The notes below the pieces were generated by a model that saw only the letters and a program-made list of their open reading frames with translations, made no database searches and had not been told where the DNA came from. This document shows positions 26,349 through 47,705 of a stretch of DNA of 64,000 bases, piece after piece. A program made the position numbers and the translations under genes. This DNA comes from Elysia chlorotica. Lineage: Eukaryota; Mollusca; Gastropoda; Plakobranchidae. Numbering within the stretch: position 1 is the stretch's first letter; each line of letters begins with the position of its first letter. The DNA is taken from assembly GCA_003991915.1 (NCBI GenBank), contig RQTK01000002.1, positions 1,982,766-2,046,765 on the forward strand, given 5' to 3'.

Positions 26349-26495
26349 GTTGAGTTGGTTGCTATCGTCCAACGTCAGCTCTATTTATAGGCTATAATGT
26401 GAGGGGATCTCAAGACTAACTTCGGAAAATTTTACACCAGCTCCAGTCTCAGCCGGTCACATTGTACTGATGGTGACCAATCCAGTAGTGCAAGA
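26349..26495 (-). mobile_element. Diverged SINE body (same family)
   Basis: Plus-strand order is the reverse of the family: TTGAGTTGGTT and TCCAACGTCAGC, then TATAGGCTATAATGTG, then CAGCCGGTCACATTGTACTG. The tRNA head is missing. Confidence 0.6.
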
Positions 26496-26499
26496 ACAA

Positions 26500-28019
26500 A
26501 ATTGATTCAACAAAAGACAGCCTCAGGGCTCTTCGACTCACAATTTTTCTTCAGGCCAGGAGCTGGGCTTGCTTAAATACTATTTGAGGCGCTCACCATT
26601 TGGGAGCACTAAGTCTTATATACTAGTATTTCTCTGTAGTGATAGTGCATCCTGACTGCCACCCCCAGCAATGACAGCCTTATAACTTGCTACATGTATA
26701 TGGGCTTTAAAAACATTGTTTATTACGTTTGCGATTCGTAAGTAGAGACAGTGCCCTCCTATTTAAAAAATGCATCGCTTCGGTTCATAGAGTTAAGTAG
26801 GGCACTAAAATGCAGTTAATATTTTGATTTATCGCTATTTTCAGAACTAGACAGAGTCAAGAGTTGTTCCATGCAGGAGAAAAGCTCAGAACTAATTTAA
26901 CGTTCTCAAGTCCACGTGTCTCAAGACTTCCCTGTGGCAATTCTACCAGCTGCAAGATATGAAATCAATCAATGAATCATTAATCAAACAAGCGCAACTA
27001 GACTCCTTAGGCTGGCACCTTCTTTACAGAAGAAAAACAAAATTACAGCGCCCTATCAAACTGACCTACAATAATAATTTAATATGTATTCCTTGAGTGC
27101 TGGTGACACTTCAGGTACGGTAAGTACCTAAGTGCTCTGAGTTGGAGGGGTACGGTTCAAACCTCAGTCAGTGTTCCCGTTTCCAAGATGTAGGTTTGGT
27201 TTTTTTTTGTCGGGAGACACATAAAAGTATGGCTTCCTTGAGGGTCCTTAAAAGAAAGGAAATACCTCACCAGTGCTGAATGACATCCTAAGAAAGTCCT
27301 TCTCCTACACTGATTTGTTTGCAAAAAACAGCAAATGAAACGGCAATGGTAACTTCAAAAAAAGAAACACTTTTAATATGGGAAGAAACGTTTTTTAACG
27401 AATAAATACAGGTGTCATGCGTACAAACAATTTTTTTAAAGCAATTTTTAACTCTCAAACTTACAATCAGCTCACATATTCAATAGAAGCTCAAGCTCAT
27501 CAAAATTCACCCATGATAATAACAACTGCTCTGAAACTCTTCAACAAGAAAAATTTAACTTTTCTAAACATTATTCAAAACAGATCATATATAAAATTTT
27601 ATTAACAGCTTTCAAAAACCTAATGTAAGAGATGATTATATTCTATTAAACAGCATTCTTGGTTACATGTATGAGAGCATAAATTTGCTGAACATATTCC
27701 CCTCCACAAATTACCTATCATAACATTATAATATCAAAACTGCATATCGCGACCATCTAGGCCTCTTTTTTTTTTAAAGGTTTTTTTATGCCATATTTCT
27801 TCCACTGTCAAGAAATTTGTCTTTAAAAGTGAAAAAAAAAATGTTTGTTTTTTTTCCATTTAATTTCAAAATGGGAGATTACATAATGATTGTTCATTAA
27901 TGAGATACTGTACACATGATAAAAATTACAAACAAAACGAAGCAGGCTCTTCTTACAGTATTTATATTAAAATGGTTTATAAAGAAACGAAAAAACAAGA
28001 CATTTAACAATAACACAGT
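26500..28019. other. AT-rich interval downstream of CLP1, no gene seen
   Basis: No exon-like sequence was recognised. The right-hand part should hold the CLP1 3' UTR and polyadenylation site. A weak tRNA-like B box (GGTTCAAACCT) near 27151 may mark another old SINE, too diverged to call. Confidence 0.5.
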
Positions 28020-35512
<7,493 letters not shown>

Positions 35513-38479
35513 GTTCAAATGCCAAAATTGAGTTTTCCAGATAAGAGCACACCTAGATCTTTGGAAGTAACCTCTTGGTAGAATCTGTAGAGAGACAAGA
35601 GGTGTGATGTTTAAAAATCAGATTTCACACCTCTATTTATATCTCCTCGTTTTAGACATATGATTCCAATTCTTCAGAAAACACCAAACAGATGACAGAT
35701 TAGTATTAAGTCTGGATCTAGATCTAAAAGAAAAAAAAAGATTTTGATTTGACCCTGTTTATTGTGGTACATGATAGAACATTGTAACATGATCAGTTAG
35801 GGTGTTTTTGGTTGAATTGATGATGCCATAAATTGTTTGAACTTATTCTTTTATGACCTGAGATATTAGAAAACACTGCTCTTTGTCTACAGATATTGCT
35901 TGAGATGAAGATTTTAGGGAGCATGGCAGACATACAAAAAACAACAACAAAAAAGTTGTTCCACTTTATGATGAGGGGAGATATTAATCTGCAGATCAGG
36001 TTTCTGACTAGATAATGTAGATTGACATACTCTTTGATCTTACCAACCAGTATTATGTTTTATAGGATCTACTCTAATAGATCTGATCTAAATAATAGGC
36101 ATCAGGCCTGGTGTATAGTATGATGAGATCAAATCTCTACGGTTTAACCATCTGGACTTGAGTGCATATAATGGACCACCTTCCTCTGTTCATTGATGGA
36201 CTATACTATAGTATAACATCCATACCACCTTCCTGATGCACTAATCTGTGTTATTTCTGCAATAAATTTCTCAATTTCTTTTTTCTAAATGCACTGTAGA
36301 CTTCAGTAGCTTAAATTAACCGTTGAGAATACTCTTTAAATACTATGTGGTGTGAATGGGTTATGAGCATGCATGCTGTAAGTTAGGATTAGGTTTGCCT
36401 ATTATATACATTATAAATCCTATAGAGAAGTGTGATCTCAATGAGTTGGCTTGTGAGTGTAACTATTTAGGGTCTGTACGTGTATATATATCGTCAGTCT
36501 CTGAGTCTGTCTTTCAAGAGTGTCTTGTATCTTGAGTGGATGTACAGTCTACGTAGTATATATGGGAATGCCATCTGACACCTGCTCTACTAGATCTAAA
36601 TGGAGCTCACCTTCAAATACTCTTAGATCTACTGTAATTCTTGTTATATTTCGGTTCCTGAATACATCAATGATCAACTGTATCAAATCCGCTCTCTTGA
36701 TGATTTCACACAGTACTGTGGAATTGCAACATGCCAAGATTTAGACTTGACTGCAAGCACCAGCCTTCCACTCAGATAACACACTTCTGTTCACTGCACG
36801 CTTAGGAGCAAAATCAACGACTTGAAAACGTGTGAGTGGTGTGAAAATGTGTCTACTAAAGTGGGCCTAACTGCAATTCATAGAATTTAGACTAGATCTA
36901 GATCTATAAATTTAATTTGGAGTTAAAACTGCTTTTAATCTAGTGGTCTTAAAACAGAGCATGATACCATGATAGCGTTGTAAATTCAGATCCTAGACGT
37001 TAGATCTAGATAGGTAAAGTATTTGGCCATTACCTGTGATGTAGATCTACTCACGACAGTCAGTTTTAATGATTCCTATGAAAAGTTGAAAACAAAAGTA
37101 AGCTCAGATTGAATCAGATGAAATTGATCTTCACGAATGAGAGAGCTATTTCAACTTCGCAGAAACGAAAATGAAAGAAGTTCGATGAAAGAATACTTAG
37201 TTTGGAATAGAGACAAATTGAAAACTGAAGGCCAAACTCCTAAGTTAAGACTTCTCTTTTATATATTAAGTTAGGTCAATGTGATAACTAATTTCAGGCA
37301 TAAATGATAGATACAAATGAAATAATATTTGGAAAAAATCATTTTCGTTGGTTGAACTTTTAACAGCTATTTACTTAAAAAATAATACTGTCAAAAATAA
37401 ATTTTGACTACATGGGTGCTTTTGATCTGAACACCCTTTTCGCGGGACCGTTTGGTTTAGAACTGCTTGTCAAGTTATCAACACTTTCACCAGTCAACAA
37501 TCACCGTTCAAGAACATTGACAATAATTATAATAGATTTGTATGTAGAATATACTTGTATATTGTTCTTAGCAGGAGCACGGGTCTTAGTTATTGTCGAC
37601 CCAACGTGTGCTATCCCTACAAGTCATGATCTTGGTCTATAAATCCAATTTCAATGCTTAGGTTGACCTGAGTGTACATACCCTAAATCTAGATCTGACC
37701 TGTAGGGCCTACAGAGTCTCTCCCTGTGAGACATTATAAAAAGCAATTTATAAGAGGAGTTTACTGAGAAATAGTTGAATAAATTTAATTATTCTGGTAC
37801 AGTTAAAAAATATTAATGAAATCACAATATGCAATTTAAGTATTTTAACATATTCAAATAATTTATTTTCACTGCATGGCGACGGACCATGAAAGTTCAC
37901 TAAGTTTAGTTTGGGGGACAGAGAGCTCTAAGCCTGTAAATCTTGATTTCCTATCTCACAGCTCACCACAGGCGGGTAGGCACTGTCTCTGGTTAGAAAT
38001 GTTACCTGGGCAGCTGAAAGAGGTGAAAAAATCGTACAGGCAACTAGCCAGCACCTGCATCAGGTGAAAAGTCATAAAACCTCCCAATGAGACACTGGTC
38101 GTCACTGGCCTGTCAGGTGTCTGCTTTATTTTTCAAAACTAAAGTGAACGGAATGGGAATCAGTTCATTTTTGCAGCGTGTATGATGCTTGTTTTGAAAA
38201 TAAAAATGTACCCTGATTGAATCATATTTTGAAAAAGATCTAGCAAAGAATTATATATGTTGCTATCACATGTAGACTATAATATAGATAGATGTAAAAA
38301 ATGTTAAGATTAAAGAAGAAAATATGGAACTGATATCCAATACCATCTACAGGATCTTTAGACTATCAACATTTTCAGGCTGAATTGATTGAAAACATGA
38401 ATTATAGGCCTTAGTAATGTAGGCCTAAAAATTATTTATAAATCAATATTTTTAACAGGATCTCTTTTAAATTGAAGCA
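35513..38479. other. Divergent CLP1-FANCI intergenic interval
   Basis: The two start codons point away from each other across 2967 bp, so the interval should hold both promoters and 5' UTRs. An acceptor-like TTTTTAACAG ends about 20 nt before the FANCI ATG, so FANCI may have a non-coding first exon. Palindromic AGATCTAG-type motifs recur (35715, 36895, 37010, 37690). No third gene was recognised; ORFs here are short. Confidence 0.6.
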
Positions 38480-39897
38480 ATGGATACAGAAGTCATTGGT
38501 TTGTGGCAGGCAGAAAAAAAAGATGATGTTGTCATTTTGTTGAATTCAAAGGAAGAAAAAGAGGTATAATTGATAAATTTTTAAGATTTACTTTTGCTTA
38601 TAAATAGAAATCTATAGTAGTGACTAGGATTGTTTTTTTTTAGATAGCTTTAAAATAATTTGCTTAGAAATGTAGAATTCCTTTTAGCTATTTAATTTTG
38701 AATCTAAAATAAAAGCATTAGATGTGAATCAAAATCAAGTTTTTTTGTAGGTTTTGTACCCTCTACTTATTTTGTCTTTGACCACCATCCTTTCTGATAC
38801 ATTTTTTTCAGTGCTTGAATTGATCTGAGAACTGTAAAATCAATTTATTTCCTTTGCTATGTGAAATGTAACAATACGAAGACGGAAGAGATGTCAAGGT
38901 GCCCAAATTGCAACTCTTATTGGGGAGGTGGTGGCAGAAAGAATACCATACATGTTTGAATAATTTTTGTTTTTTGCATTATTATCTATAGCGCTTACAA
39001 AAAAAAACTTATTTACGGTATAGTAATATTATTCTTTAATTTAAACTCATTTTACCAGATTGTAAAATGTATTTCCAACTGCGTTTTGAAAGGCAAAAAT
39101 GATCCAATGCTGGTTATCAAGGTTTTCCTGAGATGTAAGTGACATTTTAGGCTTTTATTTAAATTTTTACTCTCGAGCAATTTAATTTAGGTTTGTTTAC
39201 TGAGAGATAAGAATGGATGGAGATGGGCTTTTCGTAGTTTCACACTGAGATAATATCTATGAAAAGCATGCACAGCATAGCTGCCAACCATCACGTATAA
39301 AACATATTTAGTGCATATTTGACCTCCCGAGTACGTCCGTCCGTATCTGGTTGAAAAATATGTATTTGATGGTCCAGCTAAAAATTTGATGTTCCTTCGA
39401 TCGCTCGGTATTTGCTGCCATTTTCAGCAATAACAACCGGTTAGCCCAGTCGTTTACTGGTCACATTCACATTTTTAATCTTCATAATGTCTCCATGCTT
39501 TGTGGACTGGGATCAGCTGAGTCTCTAACCAACTTGTAGCTGAATCGTTCCCTTGCAACTCTTTCGGTAAAAAAAAATGCAGTATTGTTTATTCTATAAA
39601 ATTTAAGCTAAAAGCATTTACAAAGCCAAAAGAAAAAAAAAGAGAATAAAAAAGATCATCTTAACATCCAATTGTGTTGGTTATTGTATGTTAAAATCTC
39701 AAGGAAAACTGATTATTCAAATAACAAGAAATAAAAAAAATATTAATCCTGGGCTAATTAATTAAAATTCTCTTCACTCTAAAATGTGGCAAAATGATCT
39801 TTATTTCCACATGAAAGTAATCAAGAAAACAGCTTTCACTATATAAATCTTGCTAATGTACATCCTTTGCATCATTCCCCCCCTCTCCCCCTCCTCC

Positions 39898-39948
<51 letters not shown>

Positions 39949-42900
39949 CAGGAGAATACTTTACAAACCAGTAGTAAACATTATTAAAAGCATATATATT
40001 CTTTCACCACACTAGACTACTGCTACATGCGTAACGAAGGATATGTCTGCATTACTCATTTAAATTATGTTCTCTTTTTATCTCTTGAAGTAAAGATGCC
40101 TACAAGCTTACACTAATATTCCTACAATCATTTATTTTTCATCACTGTTTTCAAATAGGCTCACAGGGTGCTGATGGAAAAGAGATGAAACGCTTCAGTG
40201 AAATATACATTGGGCTGATAAAGATTCTCCAGAAGAGTGAAATAAATTCTGATACAGGCTTTAAGATTGTCAGCCTGTTGCTCACAGAGGTAACTCTTTT
40301 GACTGACTCACAGAGCAATTCATAGTTTTCTGCTGGGGGTTGTTTGTTGTGTTGGTTTAACGTCCAACAGCAGCACTCTATAGGCTATAATGTGGACGGG
40401 CCCCAAGACGGACAACTGACAATTTTATGTGCTGCCACACAGGAGACAGGGCGGGGATACCATGACTCCTGTCTCAGCTTGTCACATTATACTGACACCG
40501 ACCCAACCAGGCTGGAGGAACAGATCATCAATGAATCAGTAAATTTATTAGTAATTTAATGTAATGTGGTTATTTAAAACACAGTATGTACCCTTAAAAC
40601 CTTCCCGGTTTTATTCTCATCAGTTACAAGTATAATTTCTTGATTTAAATTAGAATTAATGACTAGATCTTTTCCATCAAGTTCAAATTCTTGTTTTACA
40701 GTTGGATGCAGCTCAGCCCAGCTGTTTGAACGATATTGCTCAGTTTTATGTTTCATGTGTTAAAGATGGATCATTCAACGGAAGCAAGTAAGTGTCTTTG
40801 CTTGTGTTTCTTTATCTTTTCTTTTAGAAATGAAAAATAGAGAAGAAAAGTTTGTTCCTCAGACAACCGATCTTCCAAAAGCTGACCTTTCAAAAAAAAA
40901 AAAAAATACAATCCTTTAAAAACGTTATCTCTAGATAAACAAAAAAATGGAGTTCTTGTAGCTCAATCAGTTAGGGGTTCAGGCTGAGAGCAGGAGGAGG
41001 TGCCAAGTTTAGACAATTTGGAATAGTTTCTATGTTTTTGTAAGCCAAGGTAATTCAGTTTTAAATCACTGTTTCATTATAAAAGTTCATATTCCATACT
41101 AAAAGTTGATAATCGTGGGTAAAAAAGAAGTTAACCTGCATCTCAGGATGCTGCACAAACATTGATTTAATAGGAACTTTCAAATATTTCATACTCATTT
41201 GATTAAATATATTATATAGCTATTATAACAAGTAAGCCACATCATACATGAATGGGACAGTGAATATTTTAAAAACTAAAGTTATTAAGTTAGGACATCC
41301 ATTAAAAATATACATTAATTTTTAGAAAAATATTTTCATTTTTTTAAAGAGATCCAGGTGAACATATTATTTATAAGATGTTTTTATCCATTTTCTTTCA
41401 AAATTCCCATACATATTTTTGGGAAGAATAAACTGTTCCGTATCTCTAAACATGTATTCGACATTGTTTCTATGAACTATTCTTGTCCTTTTATTTTTCC
41501 TTTATCCTTAATTTTTTTATTTAACTTAATTTTTGTTTTGTCCTGTCAGAGCGTCAAATTATTTTATCCAACTTAATTTTGTTTTGTCCTATCAAGAGCG
41601 TCAGATTATTTTATCCAACTTCATTTTGTTTTGTCCTATCCAGAGCGTCAAATTATTTTATCCAACTTAATTTTGTTTTTTCAAGAGCGTCAGATTATTT
41701 TATCCAACTTAATTTTGTTTTGTACTATCAGGGCGTCAGATTTTTTTTATCCAACTTAATTTTGTTTTGTACTATCAGGGCGTCAGATTTTTTCATCCAA
41801 CTTAATTTTGTTTTGTCCTATCAGAGCGTCAGATTATTTTGTCCAACTTAATTTTGTTTTGTCCTATCAGAGCGTCAAATTATTTTGTCCAACTTAATTT
41901 TGTTTTGTCCTATCAGAGCGTCAGATTTTTTTATCCAACTTAATTTTGTTTTGTCCTATCAGAGCGTCAGATTATTTTGTCCAACTTAATTTTGTTTTGT
42001 CCTGTCAGAGCGTCAAATTATTTTATCCAACTTAATTTTGTTTTGTCCTGTCAGAGCGTCAAATTATTTTGTCCAACTTAATTTTGTTTTGTCCTGTCAG
42101 AGCGTCAGATTTTTTATCCAACTTAATTTTGTTTTGTCCTATCAGAGCGTCAGATTATTTTATCCAACTTAATTTTGTTTTGTCCTGTCAAAGCGTCAAA
42201 TTATTTTATCCAACTTAATTTTGTTTTGTCCTATCAGAGCGTCAGATTTTTTATCCAACTTAATTTTGTTTTGTCCTATCAGAGCGTCAGATTATTTTGT
42301 CCAACTTAATTTTGTTTTGTCCTATCAGAGCGTCAAATTTTTTTATCCAACTTAATTTTGTTTTGTCCTGTCAGAGCGTCAGATCTACTGCCAAAGATTT
42401 TCTCTCTCCTTGACACAGTCGAGTCTGTGCCGAATGGTGAGGGGCACATCAAAGGATCAGAGTTAAAAAGCCATTTGATCAACAGTTTGTGCTCATGCAG
42501 GTAATTTATTAAATGGCAATGAACTTATAATTATCTTAACCCTGTGACATTTTAATACTTCAACTTGGGTATTAAGAAGTAAGATACTTTTTGATTTCTC
42601 TATTAAAGAAAAAATATTTTGATTTATTGCTAGAGAAAATATTTATCACTCATATCCACTCCTTTCATTGCCCTTTTTGCTGCAGAAACTATTGCAGATC
42701 CATATCTTGTCTTGTTATCCAGGTTTATTTTAATTTGCCTGAAATACACAGACTAACCATGCAGTGAACAGTCAAGCAAACATATTATATAAATTATAGA
42801 CTTTAAGAACATCGTGATGAACGCTCCCCAGGTGGGCGCCGTCTGTGGCTCTGCACATGGCGCCGCTGTTCAAAGACATCCCTCTGAGTCAGGACGAGCT

Positions 42901-45900
42901 CAAGTTCCTCATCCAGAAGATTTTGAGGCTGTTTCCAGAGCTGGAGTTGGCAGATCAACCAGCCGTGGTGTTTCAACTTCTGGTTTTGTCAGGGAAGGTC
43001 AGTCATTATACTGTCTGTGGTAATTAACCTCTTTTTTTGTCAGGGATTGTTCTTATATCTTCAAATTCTTAACGAGCAAAAAAACAAACCCCCCAAAACT
43101 TCTCAAAGCTGGTGTGCAATATTATCCTCACGAATATTTTTTTACCCTTTGCAAACATTTTTGAATGTTGACATAAACAAAATTTTTACTGCAGTTTTTG
43201 TCCTTTACCCTCCACAGGGCAACAAGAGGCTGGTTCTAGAAGGTCTCTGCAAGTTTTACACAGGACAAGATGATGCCAACCGCGGACGGAGCATCATGGT
43301 GGATAGGTGAAGCTCATTCTGGAAATTTGTAGTTCAGCTTTTCACAGGATTTCTCTCAAATACTTTATTGTATTTTAAAAATATTGTTTATCATTCTGCA
43401 TATGAATTCCTATATCATGTACATAAGCCAATGCTCCAAAGGTGGAAAACATCATTTTATATGTTAGAATATAAATGAGGGTTTAAATAGGCCTTTTTAT
43501 TTTTATGCTTAGCTGTAGATTTCAATTAAATTGAAACGAGACAAGAAATATCCTAATTACTTTCCTCAGCAGCAAAATATCTCTAAACATACTTTGTTAA
43601 AGAGATAAGTATTGAACTTAGTATGAATGTTTTTACTAAAACTTGTGTCTGATTTTGCTTGATTTCAGTGAGGATCTCATGTCAGACAATCTGGATCTGC
43701 GCACCTTAAGGCAGATCGAAGGCACTGTCATCCTGCATGTAACTCAGGCTTTTAATCAGGACCAAGAGCTGGGCTCCGAGCTCCTCAAGCATTTCAAGGT
43801 ATGGTGATTTAATCTTTAATAATGGACTTCTTTTTAATAAAAATTTTTTTTTTTTTTTTTTAAATTTCAAAATAAACAATTCTTATTCACAGGTTTGAGA
43901 GTTGTTAACAATTCGATCCCCCCCAAAAAATGTCAATATGATATTACACTTTGGCATTTTTTCAAATTCTAAGACAAATCCTGGCAAGTAAATCTCACCT
44001 TAATCCAAATTTTTTTTTAAATGAGAGTTTGCTGAATCCTGTTTCTCTGCTTTCGACATTATATACAATTAAAGAAATTTTCTTACTTCATATGTGCAAA
44101 CTAAATGCTTTGTGTAAAAAAATTACTACAATGCAGCCATGCAAAAAAAAAAGTAATAGTCTTGCAGGTATCAAATAAAGAATTAAAGCTGAACCAGTTA
44201 TAGTTGGGAAAATGTGGACTGAAAAGAGCTGCACCATAAATATAAACTCGTTTGCTTGGGAATGTATAATCTAGCTTGTTATAAATATATGGATACTATT
44301 AATATTGTTGTTCTTGCCTGCATAATAGGTGGGGTATGCTCAAAACTGCATATCACTATCCAGTACCATGCTTTATGGGGTTGGTAATCATGCCCCTTTA
44401 CTTTCGTTGCGTTAAAGCCATTAGTCTGCCTATTATATTTTCTCATTGTTTCCCTTGCTGCATACAATATAGCCTATATATATAGTGATGCTGTTGGACG
44501 TTAAACCAACCCAACCAACCAACCAACCAACCCCTGCTGCATTTCCCTTTGATCATCACAGTTGTCATAAGACGCTTCAGCTTTCTTTTTCTCATTACTC
44601 GTAAAAAAAATTCCTTGTATTCCTTCAATTCTGCCGAGAGTATTCATGTTGTGTTAGCTTCCTGTTAGACTGTTTCAGTGGCTTTGACATCTTCATTATA
44701 AACTCCTGATTATGAAAACTAAGAGAGATATGAGATAGAATTCTACCAACTGCGTACAAAATATTCTCAGAATTTATTTTACTTTTGCCCAGACTCTTCA
44801 ACTGATAGACCCAAAGAAGGTGGTGGGACCATTCAACCTTTGCCTGCTGCTGTCAATCTCACAGATTCATCACTTTGAGGAAAAGGTCAGTCTTATACCC
44901 TTGCGGGGGGCACGGTTGTCCAGGGGTAGAACATCGGCTTCTGACGCAAAAGGTCCCGAGTTCGAATCCTGGCTGTTGCGTTCCCTACTGGTTGGGTCGG
45001 TGTCAGTATAATGTGACCGGCTGAGACAAGAGTCATGGTATCACCGCCCTGTCTCATGTGTGGCAGCACATAAAATTGGCAGAATTCCGTCTTGGGGCCC
45101 GTCCACAATATAGCCTTTATAGTGCTGCTGTTGGACATGAAACCAACCCAACCAACCAACCTTATACCCTTGCCTCTCACTTACAAATCAATTCTATACT
45201 AACCTGTTGTATGGCAGGTCTGAGATCTATGTCAGTACAGAGAAGAAGCATATCTCTTGCATTTTATTTGGAAAACTCTCTGTATTCAAATATTCATGTT
45301 TTATCTTTTACTTCAGAAAGATCTAAATGGATTAATTAATGGTTTTGTCCTTCCCGCTCCTCTGCTGATTTCCGATTTTATGCTTTTTATTAGGACATCA
45401 TTTCTAAGGCCATAAGCATAGCAAAGGCAAGGATACAGCTAAGACCTTATTGTAATCAATTAAACTGAACTGTACAAATATGGTATTAGTAGCTATTAAA
45501 AAGTGATTCTTGAATCAACAAATCACTTTTCATGTGGACGATGTTGAAGCGGCACAAATAGTCATGTCTGGTTTATAAACGTCGTGAATGTTCCAAAAGA
45601 TACCATTGCGTTGTTTGTAAAGCTCCATCTCTCCCCTTTCAGGTGTTTGAGTTTGTAAAAGCCTCCATTCTGAAATGTCTGAACGACGAAGACAAGTGCT
45701 CCAAGTCGCTGTGGGCTAGGGAATGCTACCCTCAGACAATCAAGACAGAACACCTTGTGTTGGAGGCGGTTGAACATAGGTCTGCATATTTATACAAAAT
45801 TTTGTTAATCTTTTGGATGTTTCCCTAAAAACTGCTCCTCTAATTGCAGTATCTTTAATCATAATGGATAAAAAATTCCCGTAGTGGATAACTTGACAAG

Positions 45901-47652
45901 TGGTGTCATCGTAGAGTCGTTGGAAGATAGTGACAACTTTTGATGGAAAGCTGTAGTGGTACATTAATCTCCAGATGATATTTTTTCTTAAAATGTAACC
46001 ATGTGTCACTTCCACATTTCTGAATGCTCTCCTTGTATAAGTCATACCCTAAAATTATGATTAAAAAATACACATAAAATGTTTATTTATCGACTGATTT
46101 TAAAACTGTTTTGTTCTCGTTGGAGAAAGATCTACACTACTGTATGTCTTAAATTTGGAGGGGATGAGTTTGAAACTTTTCATCACCCTTGCTGAATTAT
46201 TTGGTGGTATACCAAGACCAAGGTTCAGAAAGTCTCTATCAGAGAGATATTGTTTTGTGAAGACGCAGCAGTGGACACCTACCACACCCAACAAGAAGTT
46301 CCGTTGTTGGTGGGCTAATTATCTGGGGCTTGTTGACCATCATTGAGAACCTGTGACCGACTGAGACAGGAGTCATGGTATCCCCACCCTGTCTCGTGTG
46401 TGGCAGCACATAAAATTGTCAGTGTCCGTCTTGGGGCCCGTCCACAACATATAGCATATATAGTGCTGGTGTTGGACGTTAAACCAACCCAACCCAACAA
46501 ACCATCATTGAGAAGAAGATGAATGTGCTGGGACGAGATAGAGCAGCACTGTCTATCATCACCATGGAAACCACTGCAAGTTACTGCCACACTAGCCTTC
46601 ACAGGCGCATGAAATGCTGGCATTGTTGTTTTTTTTCTTTTGTAACATACTGCCTTCAAACATACTTATTAACGTTTTTTTCCAGCACATTTGACTGGGA
46701 CCATGTGATCCAAGGTCTGGTGAAGCTCGGCTTCAGTCTCATGGACAGCTACGGGCCCAGGCTCGTGTTTGGCGCCATGCCAGAGAACCTGCCTCCTGAG
46801 GGCCTGAAAACTCCAGCTCAGCTCGCTTGCCAGCTTGGACGAAAAGTTCTCCTGAAGACTTTTAAGGTGGGACGCCTTTCAAGTCACACGTATCCCATAC
46901 TGAGGCTAAATTATACATGTTTCAAATTTCAATTTGCATGCTATTTAATTGAACACACCTTAAATGTGTTTTGCACTTCATTAGAAGCACAAAAAAAACA
47001 AAACAAACCCAAACATAACTATGATTTGTTTGAACAGATTACATGTTTTGAAACTATGTAAGTACCACATTGTTTTTTCGGTCCAAAGATAGTATGCAAT
47101 GGTATTGTGCACAAACAATTTATCAATTGAACCAATTGAACCAGGTTTAGAGAATTTTATTCTTTTAAAACCATTCCTCTTTTGTATCTACCAGGGACAC
47201 GAAGTCGTGAGGCATGAGATTCTAGACCAGATCTTCAGCCACATCATCATGCGATCCACAGCGCCAGTCACTCACTATCTAGGCAAGTGGGTGCTGGATA
47301 CCATTCAGAACCATTTCACTTCATCATCTCAGCGTGATACAAAACTTGAATTTAATTACTGAGATGGATGCACCAGTGAATGGTTCACATACCTTAACAT
47401 TTATTGTTGATTTCTTACTTACTTGACTTATGCCTCTGGGTCCCCGGAGGAACATAGGGCCAAATTGTTGTTTTTTAATGGACTAGTAATTTGACCAAGG
47501 CAGAGATTTTCCTCACCTTAGAAAACTGAGGTCTTGACAATCATGGTCACATTACTTTTTTTAAACTGGGGACCTATGAAAATAAACAGCAAGGAAACAT
47601 TCTCAACTAGTGATATTTCTCTCTCTCTATCTCTTTCTCTCTCTCGATCTCT

Positions 47653-47705
<53 letters not shown>

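Noticed and set aside
35513-38479. A third gene between CLP1 and FANCI (ORFs near 36520, 37412, 37876)
   Set aside because: ORFs are 62-76 codons, contain no recognisable domain and do not join into a consistent spliced frame.
41358-41851. Two plus-strand ORFs of 72 and 90 codons
   Set aside because: The second is the acceptor-derived array read through; the first is intron sequence running into it.
46100-46346. Possible exon in FANCI intron 10
   Set aside because: Short ORFs on both strands look partly coding, but none joins exons 10 and 11 in phase and neither matches FANCI; no family was recognised.
47283-47290. GT donor at 47287 for FANCI exon 12
   Set aside because: It would put exon 13 in the wrong frame; only the GC site at 47283 fits.
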